This document shows positions 23,191 to 33,674 of a stretch of 64,000 nt of DNA, in pieces. The notes beneath the pieces are model-generated. The model saw only the letters and a list, made by a program, of their open reading frames with translations. It did no database searches and had not been told where the DNA came from. Position numbers and translations under genes: made by a program. How positions within the stretch are numbered: position 1 is the first letter of the stretch; every line of letters begins with the position of its first letter. This stretch comes from Blastococcus carthaginiensis. Its GTDB lineage: Bacteria; Actinomycetota; Actinomycetes; Mycobacteriales; Geodermatophilaceae. The stretch covers positions 20,277-84,276 of the forward strand of contig NZ_JASNFN010000020.1 in the NCBI RefSeq assembly GCF_030731085.1. The letters are read 5' to 3'.

Positions 23191-24233
23191 TCAGCGGGAG
23201 GCGGCGATGAGCTCCGCGATCTGCACGGTGTTGAGGGCCGCACCCTTGCGCAGGTTGTCGTTGCTCACGAACAGCACCAGCCCGCGGCCGCCGTCGACGC
23301 TCTGGTCCTGCCGGATGCGGCCCACGTAGCTCGGGTCGCGGCCGGCGGCCTGCAGCGGGTTCGGGACGTCGGAGAGCTCCACCCCGGGGGCGGCGCGCAG
23401 CAGCTCGGTCGCCCGCTCGACGGAGAGCTCACGCTGGAACTCCAGGTTCAGCGAGAGCGAGTGGCCGGTGAAGACCGGCACCCGCACGCAGGTACCCGCG
23501 ACCCGGAGGTCCGGGATGCCGAGGATCTTGCGGCTCTCGTTGCGGAGCTTCTGCTCCTCGTCGGTCTCGAACGAGCCGTCGTCGACGACGGAGCCGGCCA
23601 TCGGCAGCACGTTGAACGCGATCGGCGCGACGTACTTCACCGGGTCGGGGAAGGCCACCGCGGACCCGTCGTGGGCGAGCGCGTCGGCCTTCTCCACGAC
23701 GGCCCTGGCCTGGCCGTGCAGCTCCTCGACGCCGGCCACACCGCTGCCGGAGACCGCCTGGTAGGTGCTGGCGACGATCCGGGTCAGCTGCGCCTCGTCG
23801 TGCAGCGGCTTGAGCACCGGCATCGCCGCCATGGTGGTGCAGTTCGGGTTGGCGATGATGCCCTTGCGGATCTCGCCCAGCGCGTGCGGGTTGACCTCGC
23901 TGACGACCAGGGGGACGTCGGGGTCGCGACGGAACGCCGAGCTGTTGTCGATCACGGTCACGCCGGCCTCGGCGAACCGCGGCGCCTGCGCCCGCGAGGT
24001 GGTGGCCCCGGCGGAGAAGATCGCGATGTCCAGGCCCGTCGGGTCGGCGGTGGCGGCGTCCTCGACGGTGATCTCCCCACCGGCCCACGGCAGCGTGCTG
24101 CCGGCCGACCGGGCGGAGGCGAAGAAGCGCAGTTCGGCCAGCGGGAAGTCCCGCTCGGCCAGCAGGTCGCGCACGACCCGGCCGACCTGCCCGGTGGCGC
24201 CGACGATGCCGACGCGCAGCCCACCACTCGTGC

Positions 24234-24237
<4 letters not shown>
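23191..24237 (-). CDS. asd: Aspartate-semialdehyde dehydrogenase
   Basis: Reduces aspartyl phosphate to aspartate semialdehyde for lysine/diaminopimelate, threonine and methionine synthesis. The 348-residue protein has the NADP-binding GIVGATGQVGR (about 10-20), the active-site Cys in NPNCTTMA, and the substrate-side motif VPVFTGHS. The ATG overlaps the stop of lysC (ATGA), the usual actinobacterial ask-asd coupling (Rv3709c-Rv3708c). Confidence 0.97.
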
Positions 24238-25502
<1,265 letters not shown>

Positions 25503-25576
25503 GGGACATGAGGCTACCGACGTCGTCCACGACCCGGGCGCTTGCATCCGGCGGACCCGACCGTTGTGATCACCGG

Positions 25577-27172
25577 GTGGACGACCCGAGCCGCTGGCTG
25601 CTCACCTCGGAGGAGCGCCACAACCGCGGCGCCGCCGTCCCCAGCTGGACCGAGGGGAACCTGGTCCGCCCGCTGGTCCACGGGTCGGTGTACTTCGACC
25701 GGCTCGTCGAGGTGGTCGAGCAGCTGGGCGCGGGCGACCGCCTGTGGTTCACCGACTGGCGCGGCGACCCCGACCAGCGGCTGCGCCCGGACGGGCCGAC
25801 CGTGGACGAGTTGTTCAGCGCGGCCTCGCGCCGTGGCGTCGACGTGCGCGGCCTGGTGTGGCGCTCGCACACCGACTGGCTGTCGTACAGCAAGGAGCAG
25901 AACCGGTCGCTGGACCGGGAGATCGAGGAGGACGGCGGGAAGGTCGTGCTGGACCAGCGCGTGCGCCGGGTCGGCAGCCACCACCAGAAGGTGGTGATCA
26001 TCAGGTGCCCCGCCGAGCCGTCCCGCGACGTCGCGTTCGCGGGCGGCATCGACCTCTGCCACAGCCGCCGCGACGACGCACGGCACCACGGCGACCCGCA
26101 GGCGGTCGACATGGCCTCCGGGTACGGCCCGACCCCGCCGTGGCACGACATCCAGGCCGAGATCCGCGGGCCCGCCGTCGCCGTCCTGGAGACCAGCTTC
26201 CGCGAGCGCTGGGACGACCCGACCAGCCCCGTCCAGGGCAACCCGATCGCCTACCTCGTCGACCGGTTCCGCCGGGCCCGGCTGGACCCCTCGCCGCTGC
26301 CGCCCGAGCTGCCGCCGCCCCCGCCGTGCGGGCCGCACCTGGTCCAGATCCTGCGGACGTACCCGAAGATCCGCCCGCGGTACGACTTCGCACCCGAGGG
26401 CGAGCGCTCGATCGCCCGCGGCTACAGCAAGGCGGTCAAGCGGGCCCGGCGGCTGATCTACCTCGAGGACCAGTACATGTGGTCCTCCGAGGTCGCCCAG
26501 CTGTTCGCCGACGCCCTGCGGGACGATCCCGACCTGCACCTGGTGGTGGTCGTGCCCCGCATCCCGGATCAGGAGGGCGCCTTCTCGGCGACCCCGCAGG
26601 CCGTGGGCCGCCGGCAGGCGATCGACCTGTGCCTGCGGGTGGGGGGTGAGGACCGGGTGCACGTCTTCGACGTCGAGAACCACGCGGGGACGCCGGTCTA
26701 CGTGCACGCGAAGGTGTGCGTCGTCGACGACGTCTGGGCCAGCGTCGGCAGCGACAACTTCAACCGCCGCTCCTGGACGCACGACAGCGAGCTGTCGACC
26801 GCCGTCCTGGACACGACGCTCGACCAGCGCGAGCCCCTGGACCCGGCGGGGGCCGGGGACTGCGCGCGCACGTTCCCCCGCGACCTGCGGCTGGAGCTGG
26901 CGCGCGAGCACCTGGACCTCGATCCCGACGGCGGCGACGACGACCTGCTGCTCGACCCCGAGCGCTTCGTGGCGACGCTGGAGGCGCGGGCGGCCGCCCT
27001 GGCCGAGTGGCACGAGGGCGGCCGGCGGGGTCCTCGCCCGCCCGGGCGGTTGCGGCCCCACCGCCCGGAGAAGCTCGCCTGGCACACCCGGCTGTGGGCC
27101 ACACCGGTCTACCGGCTGCTGGTCGACCCCGACGGCCGGCCGCTGCGCCTGCGGTTGCGCAAGGCGTTCTGA
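25577..27172 (+). CDS. Phospholipase D-like protein
   Basis: A 531-residue PLD superfamily protein. The first HKD-type site is SHHQKVVII (about 136-144), where the usual Asp after four residues is not in register. The second is intact: VHAKVCVVDD followed by SVGSDNFNRRS (about 376-397). It has no signal peptide. These enzymes cleave or transfer phosphodiester bonds of phospholipids or nucleic acids; the length and the spacing of both motifs favour a phospholipase/cardiolipin-synthase-like fold. GTG start chosen, leaving 74 bases to the divergent lysC. An in-frame upstream extension has no homology signs. The downstream gap has an 18-G run. Confidence 0.85.
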   Translation: MDDPSRWLLTSEERHNRGAAVPSWTEGNLVRPLVHGSVYFDRLVEVVEQLGAGDRLWFTDWRGDPDQRLRPDGPTVDELFSAASRRGVDVRGLVWRSHTDWLSYSKEQNRSLDREIEEDGGKVVLDQRVRRVGSHHQKVVIIRCPAEPSRDVAFAGGIDLCHSRRDDARHHGDPQAVDMASGYGPTPPWHDIQAEIRGPAVAVLETSFRERWDDPTSPVQGNPIAYLVDRFRRARLDPSPLPPELPPPPPCGPHLVQILRTYPKIRPRYDFAPEGERSIARGYSKAVKRARRLIYLEDQYMWSSEVAQLFADALRDDPDLHLVVVVPRIPDQEGAFSATPQAVGRRQAIDLCLRVGGEDRVHVFDVENHAGTPVYVHAKVCVVDDVWASVGSDNFNRRSWTHDSELSTAVLDTTLDQREPLDPAGAGDCARTFPRDLRLELAREHLDLDPDGGDDDLLLDPERFVATLEARAAALAEWHEGGRRGPRPPGRLRPHRPEKLAWHTRLWATPVYRLLVDPDGRPLRLRLRKAF

Positions 27173-27222
27173 CCGCCGGGACGACCGGTGTCCCTGAACC
27201 GCACGACCGGTTCCCCCGGGGC

Positions 27223-27240
27223 GGGGGGGGGGGGGGGGGG
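27223..27240 (+). repeat. 18-base G homopolymer
   Basis: Eighteen consecutive G residues, then C and six more G, in the 269-bp gap between the PLD-like gene and the XRE gene. Such a run is prone to slippage and to sequencing error, so its true length is uncertain. Confidence 0.85.
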
Positions 27241-27441
27241 CGGGGGGCCCCGGGCCGCGCCGGCCCGCCCCCCCCACCGCCGGGGATGGTCTCCGTGTGC
27301 GTGCCCGTCCACTCTGTGCCACACCTTCCCGGGAGCACATGCCGGGGGGCGGCCCGCACGTCGGTGTCCACAGGGGGTCGGGTCCTCCACCGTCCCGCTC
27401 GTCAGCCATCCAGCGGCGCAGCAGCACCGGAGAGTGGCGGC

Positions 27442-28071
27442 GTGGAGCCCTTCGACCTGCCCGGCGCCCTGCGACGCATCCGCCGGGAGGGGGACCTCTC
27501 GCAGCGCGAGCTGGCCGAGGGCTGCGGCCTGTCCCAGTCCGCCGTGGCCCAGGCCGAGACCGGGCGGCGCGACCTGCCGGTGACCGCGCTGGCCCGCGCG
27601 GCCACTCTCGCCCGGCTCCGGCTGGCCCTGCTGGACGGCGACGGCCTCGAGGTCCCCCCGATGTCCGGCGGGTCCGTGCGGGACCTCGGCCGGCGGCGCT
27701 ACCCGGCGCACCTCGACACGCGCCGCACCGCCGCCGGGATCTCCTTCCACGAGCAGCGTCGGGACCGGCCGGAGACCGGCTACACCTTCACCCGGGACCG
27801 GCCGGCCCGGGACGCGCGCCGTGATGCCCGCGGCACGCCGACCGACCACCACCCGTGGCTCCCCGGCGACACCCCCGCGGAGCGCCGGGCGGCCCGGCGG
27901 GCAGAGGCGGCGCAGCGGCGGCGGGAGGAGCTGGAGCGCCGGCGGGTCGCCGGTGAGCTGCCTCCGCTGACCGACTTCACCTGCACGTGCCCGCCGGACT
28001 GCGCCGACGGCGACGACGGCCAGCGGCCGTTCCACACCGAGGAGTGCCCCTGCCGCTGCGACGTGGACTGA
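27442..28071 (+). CDS. XRE-family DNA-binding protein with Cys-rich C-terminus
   Basis: A 209-residue protein from GTG. Residues about 5-60 form a Cro/C1-type helix-turn-helix (LSQRELAEGCGLSQSAVAQAETG). The middle is charged and Arg-rich with RRAARRAEAAQRRREELERRR (about 155-175, likely a helix). The last 35 residues hold seven cysteines and a histidine in CTCPPDC and HTEECPCRC, which could bind a metal ion. I do not know a named family with this combination. It is alone on its transcript, between the G-run region and the leuA leader. Confidence 0.75.
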   Translation: MEPFDLPGALRRIRREGDLSQRELAEGCGLSQSAVAQAETGRRDLPVTALARAATLARLRLALLDGDGLEVPPMSGGSVRDLGRRRYPAHLDTRRTAAGISFHEQRRDRPETGYTFTRDRPARDARRDARGTPTDHHPWLPGDTPAERRAARRAEAAQRRREELERRRVAGELPPLTDFTCTCPPDCADGDDGQRPFHTEECPCRCDVD

Positions 28072-28104
28072 GCGTGAATCCTGCGGCAGGAGCCGACGCG
28101 CTGC

Positions 28105-28110
28105 TACCGT
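28105..28110 (+). promoter_or_regulatory. -10 box for the leuA leader transcript
   Basis: TACCGT ends six bases before the GTG of the leader peptide, so the leader would be translated from a leaderless 5' end. Confidence 0.45.
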
Positions 28111-28116
28111 GGCTGC

Positions 28117-28164
28117 GTGCGCGGCAGCCTCCTGCTTACCCGCCGCGGCGAGGCCCTCTCCTAG
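28117..28164 (+). CDS. leuL: leuA leader peptide (VRGSLLLTRRGEALS)
   Basis: A 15-codon open frame starting GTG, with three consecutive leucine codons (CTC CTG CTT) and another Leu near the end, followed by TAG. The stop lies inside the hairpin at 28143-28183. A short Leu-rich peptide overlapping a terminator-like hairpin in front of leuA is the classical layout for ribosome-mediated attenuation: shortage of charged tRNA-Leu stalls the ribosome and lets transcription reach leuA. The mechanism here is inferred. Confidence 0.7.
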   Translation: MRGSLLLTRRGEALS

Positions 28165-28183
28165 GTCGGCCCCCTCGCCGCGG
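28143..28183 (+). terminator. leuA attenuator hairpin
   Basis: CCGCGGCGAGG (28143-28153) pairs perfectly with CCTCGCCGCGG (28173-28183), and the leader stop codon is in the loop. The left arm lies within the leader peptide codons just after the Leu triplet, so ribosome position can control folding. There is no T tract. Confidence 0.65.
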
Positions 28184-28278
28184 TGTCCTGCCGTGACCGA
28201 GTGCGTTCCCGGCGCCGCTGACCGCCCCGGAGCTGTGCGCACTCCGCGCACGGCAGCCCCGCCCCAGGAGCCCTCCCC

Positions 28279-30015
28279 ATGAGCGAGACCCACCCGCACG
28301 CCCGCCACCCCCAGCAGCCGTCCGGCATGCCGATCCACCGCTACGCACCCTTCACCCCGGTGGTGCTGCCCGACCGCACCTGGCCGGACACCGTGACGAC
28401 GCAGGCCCCGCGCTGGTGCGCCGTCGACCTGCGCGACGGCAACCAGGCGCTGATCGATCCGATGACGCCCGACCGCAAGCGGCGGATGTTCGAGCTGCTC
28501 GTCCGCATGGGCTACAAGGAGATCGAGGTCGGTTTCCCGGCGGCCAGCCAGACCGACTACGACTTCGTCCGCCAGCTGGTCGAGGAGGACCTGATCCCGG
28601 ACGACGTGACGATCCAGGTGCTCACCCAGGCCCGCGACGAGCTGATCGAGCGCACCTTCGAGTCGCTGCGCGGCGCGAAGCAGGCCATCGTGCACCTCTA
28701 CAACTCGACCTCCACCCTGCAGCGACGGGTCGTCTTCGGCTCCGACCGCGCCGGCATCGTCGACATCGCCGTCCACGGCGCCCAGGTCGTGCGCAAGCTG
28801 GCCGAGCAGATGGGCGGCACGGACATCCGGTTCGAGTACTCCCCCGAGTCGTTCACCGGCACCGAGCTCGACTTCGCCGTCGAGATCTGCGACGCCGTCA
28901 CCGACGTCTGGGAGCCCACCCCCGATCGGCCGACGATCCTCAACCTGCCGGCCACCGTCGAGATGGCCGAGCCGACCGTCTACGCCGACCAGGTCGAGTG
29001 GATGCACCACAACCTGGGCCGCCGCAAGTCGGTGGTCCTGAGCCTGCACCCGCACAACGACCGCGGCACCGCCGTCGCCGCCGCCGAGCTCGGCTACCGC
29101 GCCGGCGCCGACCGCATCGAGGGCTGCCTGTTCGGCAACGGCGAGCGCACCGGCAACGTCGACCTGGTCACCCTGGGCCTGAACCTGTTCAGCCAGGGCA
29201 TCGACCCGCAGATCGACTTCTCCGACATCGACGAGATCCGCCGAACCGTCGAGTACTGCAACCAGCTCGGCGTGCACGAGCGGCACCCCTACGGCGGCGA
29301 CCTGGTCTACACCGCCTTCTCCGGCTCCCACCAGGACGCCATCAACAAGGGGTTCAAGGCCCTGGAGACGGACGCGCAGGCGGCCGGGAAGGCCGTGGCG
29401 GAGATGCCGTGGGCCGTCCCCTACCTGCCGATCGACCCCAAGGACGTCGGTCGCAGCTACGAGGCCGTGATCCGGGTGAACAGCCAGTCCGGCAAGGGCG
29501 GCGTCGCCTACATCATGAAGACCGAGAACCACCTGGACCTGCCGCGCCGGCTGCAGATCGAGTTCAGCGCGGTCGTCCAGCGGCACACCGACGACGAGGG
29601 CGGCGAGGTCACCGCCCAGCAGATGTGGACGGCGTTCAGCAACGAGTACCTGCCCGACCCGGCCGCGCCCTGGGGCCGGTTCGCCCTCGCCGGGCACCGG
29701 CACACCGCCCACGGCGACACGGTCGACGAGATGGTCGTCGAGCTCACCGACTCCGGCGTCCCGGTGACCGTCGAGGGCCGCGGCAACGGCCCGATCGCGG
29801 CGTTCGTCGACGCGCTGAAGAGCCTGGGAGTCGACGTCCGCGTCTTGGACTACGCCGAGCACGCGATGGACCCGGGACACGCGAGCGTCAGCGCCGCCGC
29901 CTACGTCGAGTGCGCCGTGGGCGACCGGGTGCTGTGGGGTGTGGGCATCGACCCGAACATCGTCAGCGCCTCGCTGCGGGCCGTCGTCTCCGCCGTCAAC
30001 CGCGCCGAGCGCTGA
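28279..30015 (+). CDS. leuA: 2-isopropylmalate synthase
   Basis: First committed step of leucine synthesis (acetyl-CoA plus 2-ketoisovalerate). 578 residues: a TIM-barrel catalytic domain with the metal-binding DLRDGNQAL (about 50-58) and the HPHND motif, and a C-terminal LeuA dimerisation/allosteric domain with VEGRGNGPIAAFVDAL that binds leucine. The N-terminal extension is typical of the actinobacterial type (Rv3710). ATG after AGGAGCCCTCCCC. Regulated most likely by the leader peptide and attenuator upstream, in addition to leucine feedback. Confidence 0.97.
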   Translation: MSETHPHARHPQQPSGMPIHRYAPFTPVVLPDRTWPDTVTTQAPRWCAVDLRDGNQALIDPMTPDRKRRMFELLVRMGYKEIEVGFPAASQTDYDFVRQLVEEDLIPDDVTIQVLTQARDELIERTFESLRGAKQAIVHLYNSTSTLQRRVVFGSDRAGIVDIAVHGAQVVRKLAEQMGGTDIRFEYSPESFTGTELDFAVEICDAVTDVWEPTPDRPTILNLPATVEMAEPTVYADQVEWMHHNLGRRKSVVLSLHPHNDRGTAVAAAELGYRAGADRIEGCLFGNGERTGNVDLVTLGLNLFSQGIDPQIDFSDIDEIRRTVEYCNQLGVHERHPYGGDLVYTAFSGSHQDAINKGFKALETDAQAAGKAVAEMPWAVPYLPIDPKDVGRSYEAVIRVNSQSGKGGVAYIMKTENHLDLPRRLQIEFSAVVQRHTDDEGGEVTAQQMWTAFSNEYLPDPAAPWGRFALAGHRHTAHGDTVDEMVVELTDSGVPVTVEGRGNGPIAAFVDALKSLGVDVRVLDYAEHAMDPGHASVSAAAYVECAVGDRVLWGVGIDPNIVSASLRAVVSAVNRAER

Positions 30016-30057
30016 GGCACCGCCGGGGCCGGGGGCGCGACGCCCCGGTCCCGGCGG

Positions 30058-30474
30058 TCACCCGCGGTCGCGCTGGTCGGGCGGTGCGTCGGCGGGCTGG
30101 TCGCCCGGCGGGTCGTCCGCGTCGGCACCGACCAGGCCGAGGAAGCCCGCCTCGTGCACGACCAGCAGGTCGCGCCGCACGTGCCGGCGCCGGTAGGCGA
30201 TCCGGCTGATCATGTGCGCACTCACCGGCACGGTGAGCAGCTGCAGCAGCCCGCCGAGCAGCAGCATCCACATCACCGGCGTCCCCACCAGCCGGATCGC
30301 GCCGCCCAGCGTGATCAGCAGGACGCCGGCCACCTGCGGCTTCGTGCCGGCGTGCAACCGGGAGATCACGTCGGGGAAGCGCACCAGGCCCACCCCCGCG
30401 GCCAGGGCCATGAGCGACCCGAGCAGCAGGCAGCCGATCGCGACCACGTCGAGCACCGTCTGCACCGCCGTCAC
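30058..30474 (-). CDS. mrpG: Mrp Na+/H+ antiporter subunit G
   Basis: A 138-residue membrane protein with three helices (about 8-28, 38-58, 63-83) and the family motif GLVRFPDVISRLHAGTKPQ. The C-terminal cytoplasmic tail is acidic and Pro/Asp-rich. It completes the Mrp complex, which uses proton motive force to expel Na+ and keeps internal pH under alkaline or salt stress. GTG start overlapping the mrpF stop (GTGA). Last gene of the operon. Confidence 0.92.
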   Translation of the reverse strand: MTAVQTVLDVVAIGCLLLGSLMALAAGVGLVRFPDVISRLHAGTKPQVAGVLLITLGGAIRLVGTPVMWMLLLGGLLQLLTVPVSAHMISRIAYRRRHVRRDLLVVHEAGFLGLVGADADDPPGDQPADAPPDQRDRG

Positions 30475-30800
30475 CGCCCCTCGGTGGACTGCTCGGCGGC
30501 CGGGGGCAACCCTGCGCCCTGGCCGTCGTCGTCCCCGGACATCAGCAGCATCCCGCCCACGTAGCGGACCACCGAGACGGCGCCGACGAAGCCCAGCAGC
30601 GCCACCACGAGGAGCACGGGCACGACCGCGGAGTCGCGGGCGAGCGCGGCGTAGACCGCGACCCCCGCGGCGATGATCGCCAGCAGCGTCTCGGTGGCGA
30701 CCACCCGGTCCAGCAGGGAGGGGCCGAGCCAGACGCGCACCACCGCCAGCGCCGCGCCCGCGGAGAGCATCGAGTACGCGGCCACCCAAACCAAGGTCAT
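30471..30800 (-). CDS. mrpF: Mrp Na+/H+ antiporter subunit F
   Basis: A 109-residue protein with three membrane helices. GPSLLDRVVATETLLAI after the first helix is the MrpF signature, and the conserved Asp in LLDRV is present. The C-terminus is a short acidic tail rich in Asp and Gly. The ATG overlaps the mrpE stop (ATGA) and the stop overlaps the mrpG start (GTGA). Confidence 0.92.
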   Translation of the reverse strand: MTLVWVAAYSMLSAGAALAVVRVWLGPSLLDRVVATETLLAIIAAGVAVYAALARDSAVVPVLLVVALLGFVGAVSVVRYVGGMLLMSGDDDGQGAGLPPAAEQSTEGR

Positions 30801-31375
30801 GTCGTCCTCCCGTCGGAATCCGCCGGAAGTGGCCGCGGCTCGTCCAGCGCGGCGATCTCCCGGGCGCTGCCGAACGCCCGCACCACCCGGTCCTCCACGA
30901 CCAGCACCTCGGCCCGCTGCCGGTCGACGTCCTCCTCGGTCGCCACCGGCAGCACGTGCACCAGCATCGTCCGGTGCGTGCGGTCGATGTCGAGGACGAG
31001 GGAACCGGGCACCAGGCTCAGCGTCTCGGCGATCAGGGTGAGCAGCAGGTCGGAGTCGGTGCGCAGCTCCGCCACGATGACCGCGGACCGCACCCGCCCG
31101 CCCGAGCGGACGGCGGCCCACGCGACCTCGACGCTGGAGACCGCCAGGTCACGCAGGAAGAAGCCGAGGAAGGTCAGCACCGCCAGCGGCCGGAACCGGG
31201 CGTGCTCGGTGACGCCGGGCAGGGGCAGCACCCGGGTGACGAGCACCGCGACCAGCAGCCCGGAGAGCACGTTCGCCCACGACCAGGTGCCCCACAGCAG
31301 CACCCAGATGAGCACCAGCCAGGCGATGAGCGGCAGCTGGCGGGCACGGCGGCCGACGAGGGCGTCGGGGCTCAC
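30797..31375 (-). CDS. mrpE: Mrp Na+/H+ antiporter subunit E
   Basis: A 192-residue MrpE-type protein. Two or three N-terminal helices (WLVLIWVLLWGTWSWANVL and a second at about 65-85) precede a cytoplasmic domain with LTLIAETLSLVPGSLVLDID, the family hallmark. Subunit E helps assemble the complex. GTG start overlapping the mrpD stop (GTGA); the stop overlaps the mrpF start. Confidence 0.92.
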   Translation of the reverse strand: MSPDALVGRRARQLPLIAWLVLIWVLLWGTWSWANVLSGLLVAVLVTRVLPLPGVTEHARFRPLAVLTFLGFFLRDLAVSSVEVAWAAVRSGGRVRSAVIVAELRTDSDLLLTLIAETLSLVPGSLVLDIDRTHRTMLVHVLPVATEEDVDRQRAEVLVVEDRVVRAFGSAREIAALDEPRPLPADSDGRTT

Positions 31376-33138
31376 GGCACGTCCTCCGCCGAGCTCGCGG
31401 GGCCCTCGCCGTAGACGGCCTCCACGTACGGGGTGCGGTTGAGCAGGTCGGTGGCCGCCCGGTCGGCCAGCGCGTAGAGCGGCCCCGCCAGGAACGTGAG
31501 CGCCACGCTCACCGCCACCAGGCCGGCGGTCGCTCCCAGCAACCCCCGGGGCAGCCGCTCGCGGTCGTCCAGGCTCTCCTCCGTCGGCTCGGGCTCCGGG
31601 CCCGGGGTGCCGGTGGCGAGCGCGACCTGGCGCTGCCACGCGGCGTCCCGCGTCCCGCGCCGGGTCGAGCCCAGCCCCGACCGCGACGACCCGCGCGGCT
31701 CCGGCCCGCCCGCAGCGCCGTGCTCGTCGCCGGCCGCGCCGCTGCCCGTGCCGTCGTCCGCACCGGTGCCCGGCCCGCTGTCGGCGGCCGCGTCGGCCGG
31801 CGTCTCCAGGTGCTCGGCTTGCGTCGGCGGCCGCCAGAACGCCCGCGACCACACCCGGCTGACCGCGACGAGCGTCAGCAGGCTGGTGACCACCCCCGCG
31901 GCCACGAGCAGCCCCGGCAGCACCCCACCGGCCGAGACGCCGGCCTGCAGCAGCCCGAGCTTGCCGAGGAAGCCCGACATGGGCGGGATGCCCGCGAGGT
32001 TCAGCGCCGGCACCAGGTACAGGACGGCGAGCAGGGGCGAGGCCGCGGCCAGACCGCCCAGCCGGGCGACCGTCGTGCTGCCGCCCTGGCGCTCGACCAG
32101 CCCGGCCACGAGGAACAGCGTCGCCTGGATGACGATGTGGTGGACCACGTAAAAGATCGCCCCGGCCAGCCCCGCCTCGGTGGAGAGCGCGATCCCGAAC
32201 ACCATGTAGCCGATGTGGCTGACCAGCGTGAACGAGAGCATGCGGCGCAGGTCGGTCTGGGCGATGGCGCCCAGGATGCCGACGACCATCGTGGCCAGCG
32301 CGGCGCACATCAGCAGGGTGTCCAGCGCACCGCCGGGGAACAGCAGCGTCTGGGTGCGGATGATCGCGTAGACGCCGACCTTGGTGAGCAGCCCGGCGAA
32401 GACGGCGGTGACCGGTGCGGGCGCGGTCGGGTAGCTGTCGGGCAGCCACGCCGACAGCGGGAAGACCGCGGCCTTGATGCCGAAGGCGACCAGCAGCATC
32501 CCGTGCAGCAGCATCCGCGTGCCGTCGGGGATGTCTCCCAGGCGCAGTGCCAGCTGCGCCAGGTTGGTCGTCCCGGTGGCCGCGTAGACCAGGCCGATCG
32601 CAGCCAGGAAGAGCAGCGAGCTCATCAGGCTGACGATGATGTAGGTGATGCCGCCGCGGATGCGGGGCGCCGTGCCGCCGAGGGTCAGCAGCACGTAGCT
32701 CGCGGTGAGCAGCACCTCGAAGCCGACGTAGAGGTTGAACAGGTCGCCGGCCAGGAAGGCGAAGCCCACCCCCGCCATCAGCACGAGGAAGGTGGGGTGG
32801 AACACCGAGACCGGCGAGCTGTGCGGCCCGTCGGCGACGCCCTGGCCCACGGAGAACAGCAGCACCCCGAGCCCGACGGTCGAGGCGACCACGATCATCA
32901 GCGCCGACAGCCGGTCGACGACCAGCATGATCGCCTGCGGTACCGGCCAGTCGCCCACGGCCACCGCCACCGCGCCGTTGGCGTCGGCGAGCACGAGCAT
33001 CGCCACCGCCACGCCGAGCACGGTGCCGATGGCCGCCAGGCTGACCAGCCGCTGCACCCGCGGATAGCGCCTGAGCAGCAGCGACAGCGCGGCACCGAGC
33101 AGCGGGACGAGCACCGGCACCGGCGCCAGGACGCGCAT
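31372..33138 (-). CDS. mrpD: Mrp Na+/H+ antiporter subunit D
   Basis: A 588-residue polytopic protein of the NuoL/M/N-like antiporter family. Ion-path residues are visible: Glu in NLYVGFEVLLTASYVLL (TM5) and Lys in FGIKAAVFPLSAWLPDSYP (TM7/8). It is longer than usual because of a hydrophilic Ser/Gly/Glu-rich insertion at about 465-545, between the last helices, predicted to be disordered and cytoplasmic. The ATG shares one base with the mrpC stop (TGATG). Confidence 0.94.
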   Translation of the reverse strand: MRVLAPVPVLVPLLGAALSLLLRRYPRVQRLVSLAAIGTVLGVAVAMLVLADANGAVAVAVGDWPVPQAIMLVVDRLSALMIVVASTVGLGVLLFSVGQGVADGPHSSPVSVFHPTFLVLMAGVGFAFLAGDLFNLYVGFEVLLTASYVLLTLGGTAPRIRGGITYIIVSLMSSLLFLAAIGLVYAATGTTNLAQLALRLGDIPDGTRMLLHGMLLVAFGIKAAVFPLSAWLPDSYPTAPAPVTAVFAGLLTKVGVYAIIRTQTLLFPGGALDTLLMCAALATMVVGILGAIAQTDLRRMLSFTLVSHIGYMVFGIALSTEAGLAGAIFYVVHHIVIQATLFLVAGLVERQGGSTTVARLGGLAAASPLLAVLYLVPALNLAGIPPMSGFLGKLGLLQAGVSAGGVLPGLLVAAGVVTSLLTLVAVSRVWSRAFWRPPTQAEHLETPADAAADSGPGTGADDGTGSGAAGDEHGAAGGPEPRGSSRSGLGSTRRGTRDAAWQRQVALATGTPGPEPEPTEESLDDRERLPRGLLGATAGLVAVSVALTFLAGPLYALADRAATDLLNRTPYVEAVYGEGPASSAEDVP

Positions 33139-33674
33139 CACCTCGTCCGCCCGCGGGTCGGGGGCAGGTCGACGTCGTCGGAGGCGGTGTCGGGAAAGCG
33201 CCGCGCCAGCTGCGCCTCCGGGTCGGGCGGTCCGCCGACGACGTCGCCCATCGCCCGGTCCTCGGGGTCCAGGTGGACCGGGTCGATGTCGTCGGGGTCC
33301 ATCGCGTCGGCGTGCCGGGGGCTCCGCGCGGCGACCCGGCGGTCCTCCTCGTCGGTGTGCACGACCTCCTGGCGGACCAGCCGCCACGAGCGGTGGATGA
33401 CCGCCAGCAGGAACGCCGAGATCCCGAAGGTGATGACGATCGCGGTGAGGACGAGCGCCTGCGGGAGCGGATCGCTGATCTCCCCGGGACCGGCGTGACC
33501 GAGGATCGGTGCCTCCCCGGCCGGGCCGCCGGACGACAGCAGCAGCACGTTGGTGGCGTTGCCCAGCAGCAGGAACCCGAGCAGGACGCGGGTGAGGCTG
33601 CGGTCGAGCAGCAGGTAGACGCCGGCGGCGTACAGGCCGGCGATGACCACGGGCAGGACGACGGTGGGGGTCAC
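33138..33674 (-). CDS. mrpC: Mrp Na+/H+ antiporter subunit C
   Basis: A 178-residue NuoK-like subunit. Three helices in the first 105 residues include the family sequences GLYAAGVYLLLDRSLTRVLLG (as two parts around YLLLDRS) and LVLTAIVITFGISAFLLAV. The C-terminal 70 residues are acidic and Asp/Pro-rich, a tail longer than the usual 110-120-residue MrpC and probably disordered. GTG start overlapping the mrpA stop (GTGA). Confidence 0.93.
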   Translation of the reverse strand: MTPTVVLPVVIAGLYAAGVYLLLDRSLTRVLLGFLLLGNATNVLLLSSGGPAGEAPILGHAGPGEISDPLPQALVLTAIVITFGISAFLLAVIHRSWRLVRQEVVHTDEEDRRVAARSPRHADAMDPDDIDPVHLDPEDRAMGDVVGGPPDPEAQLARRFPDTASDDVDLPPTRGRTR

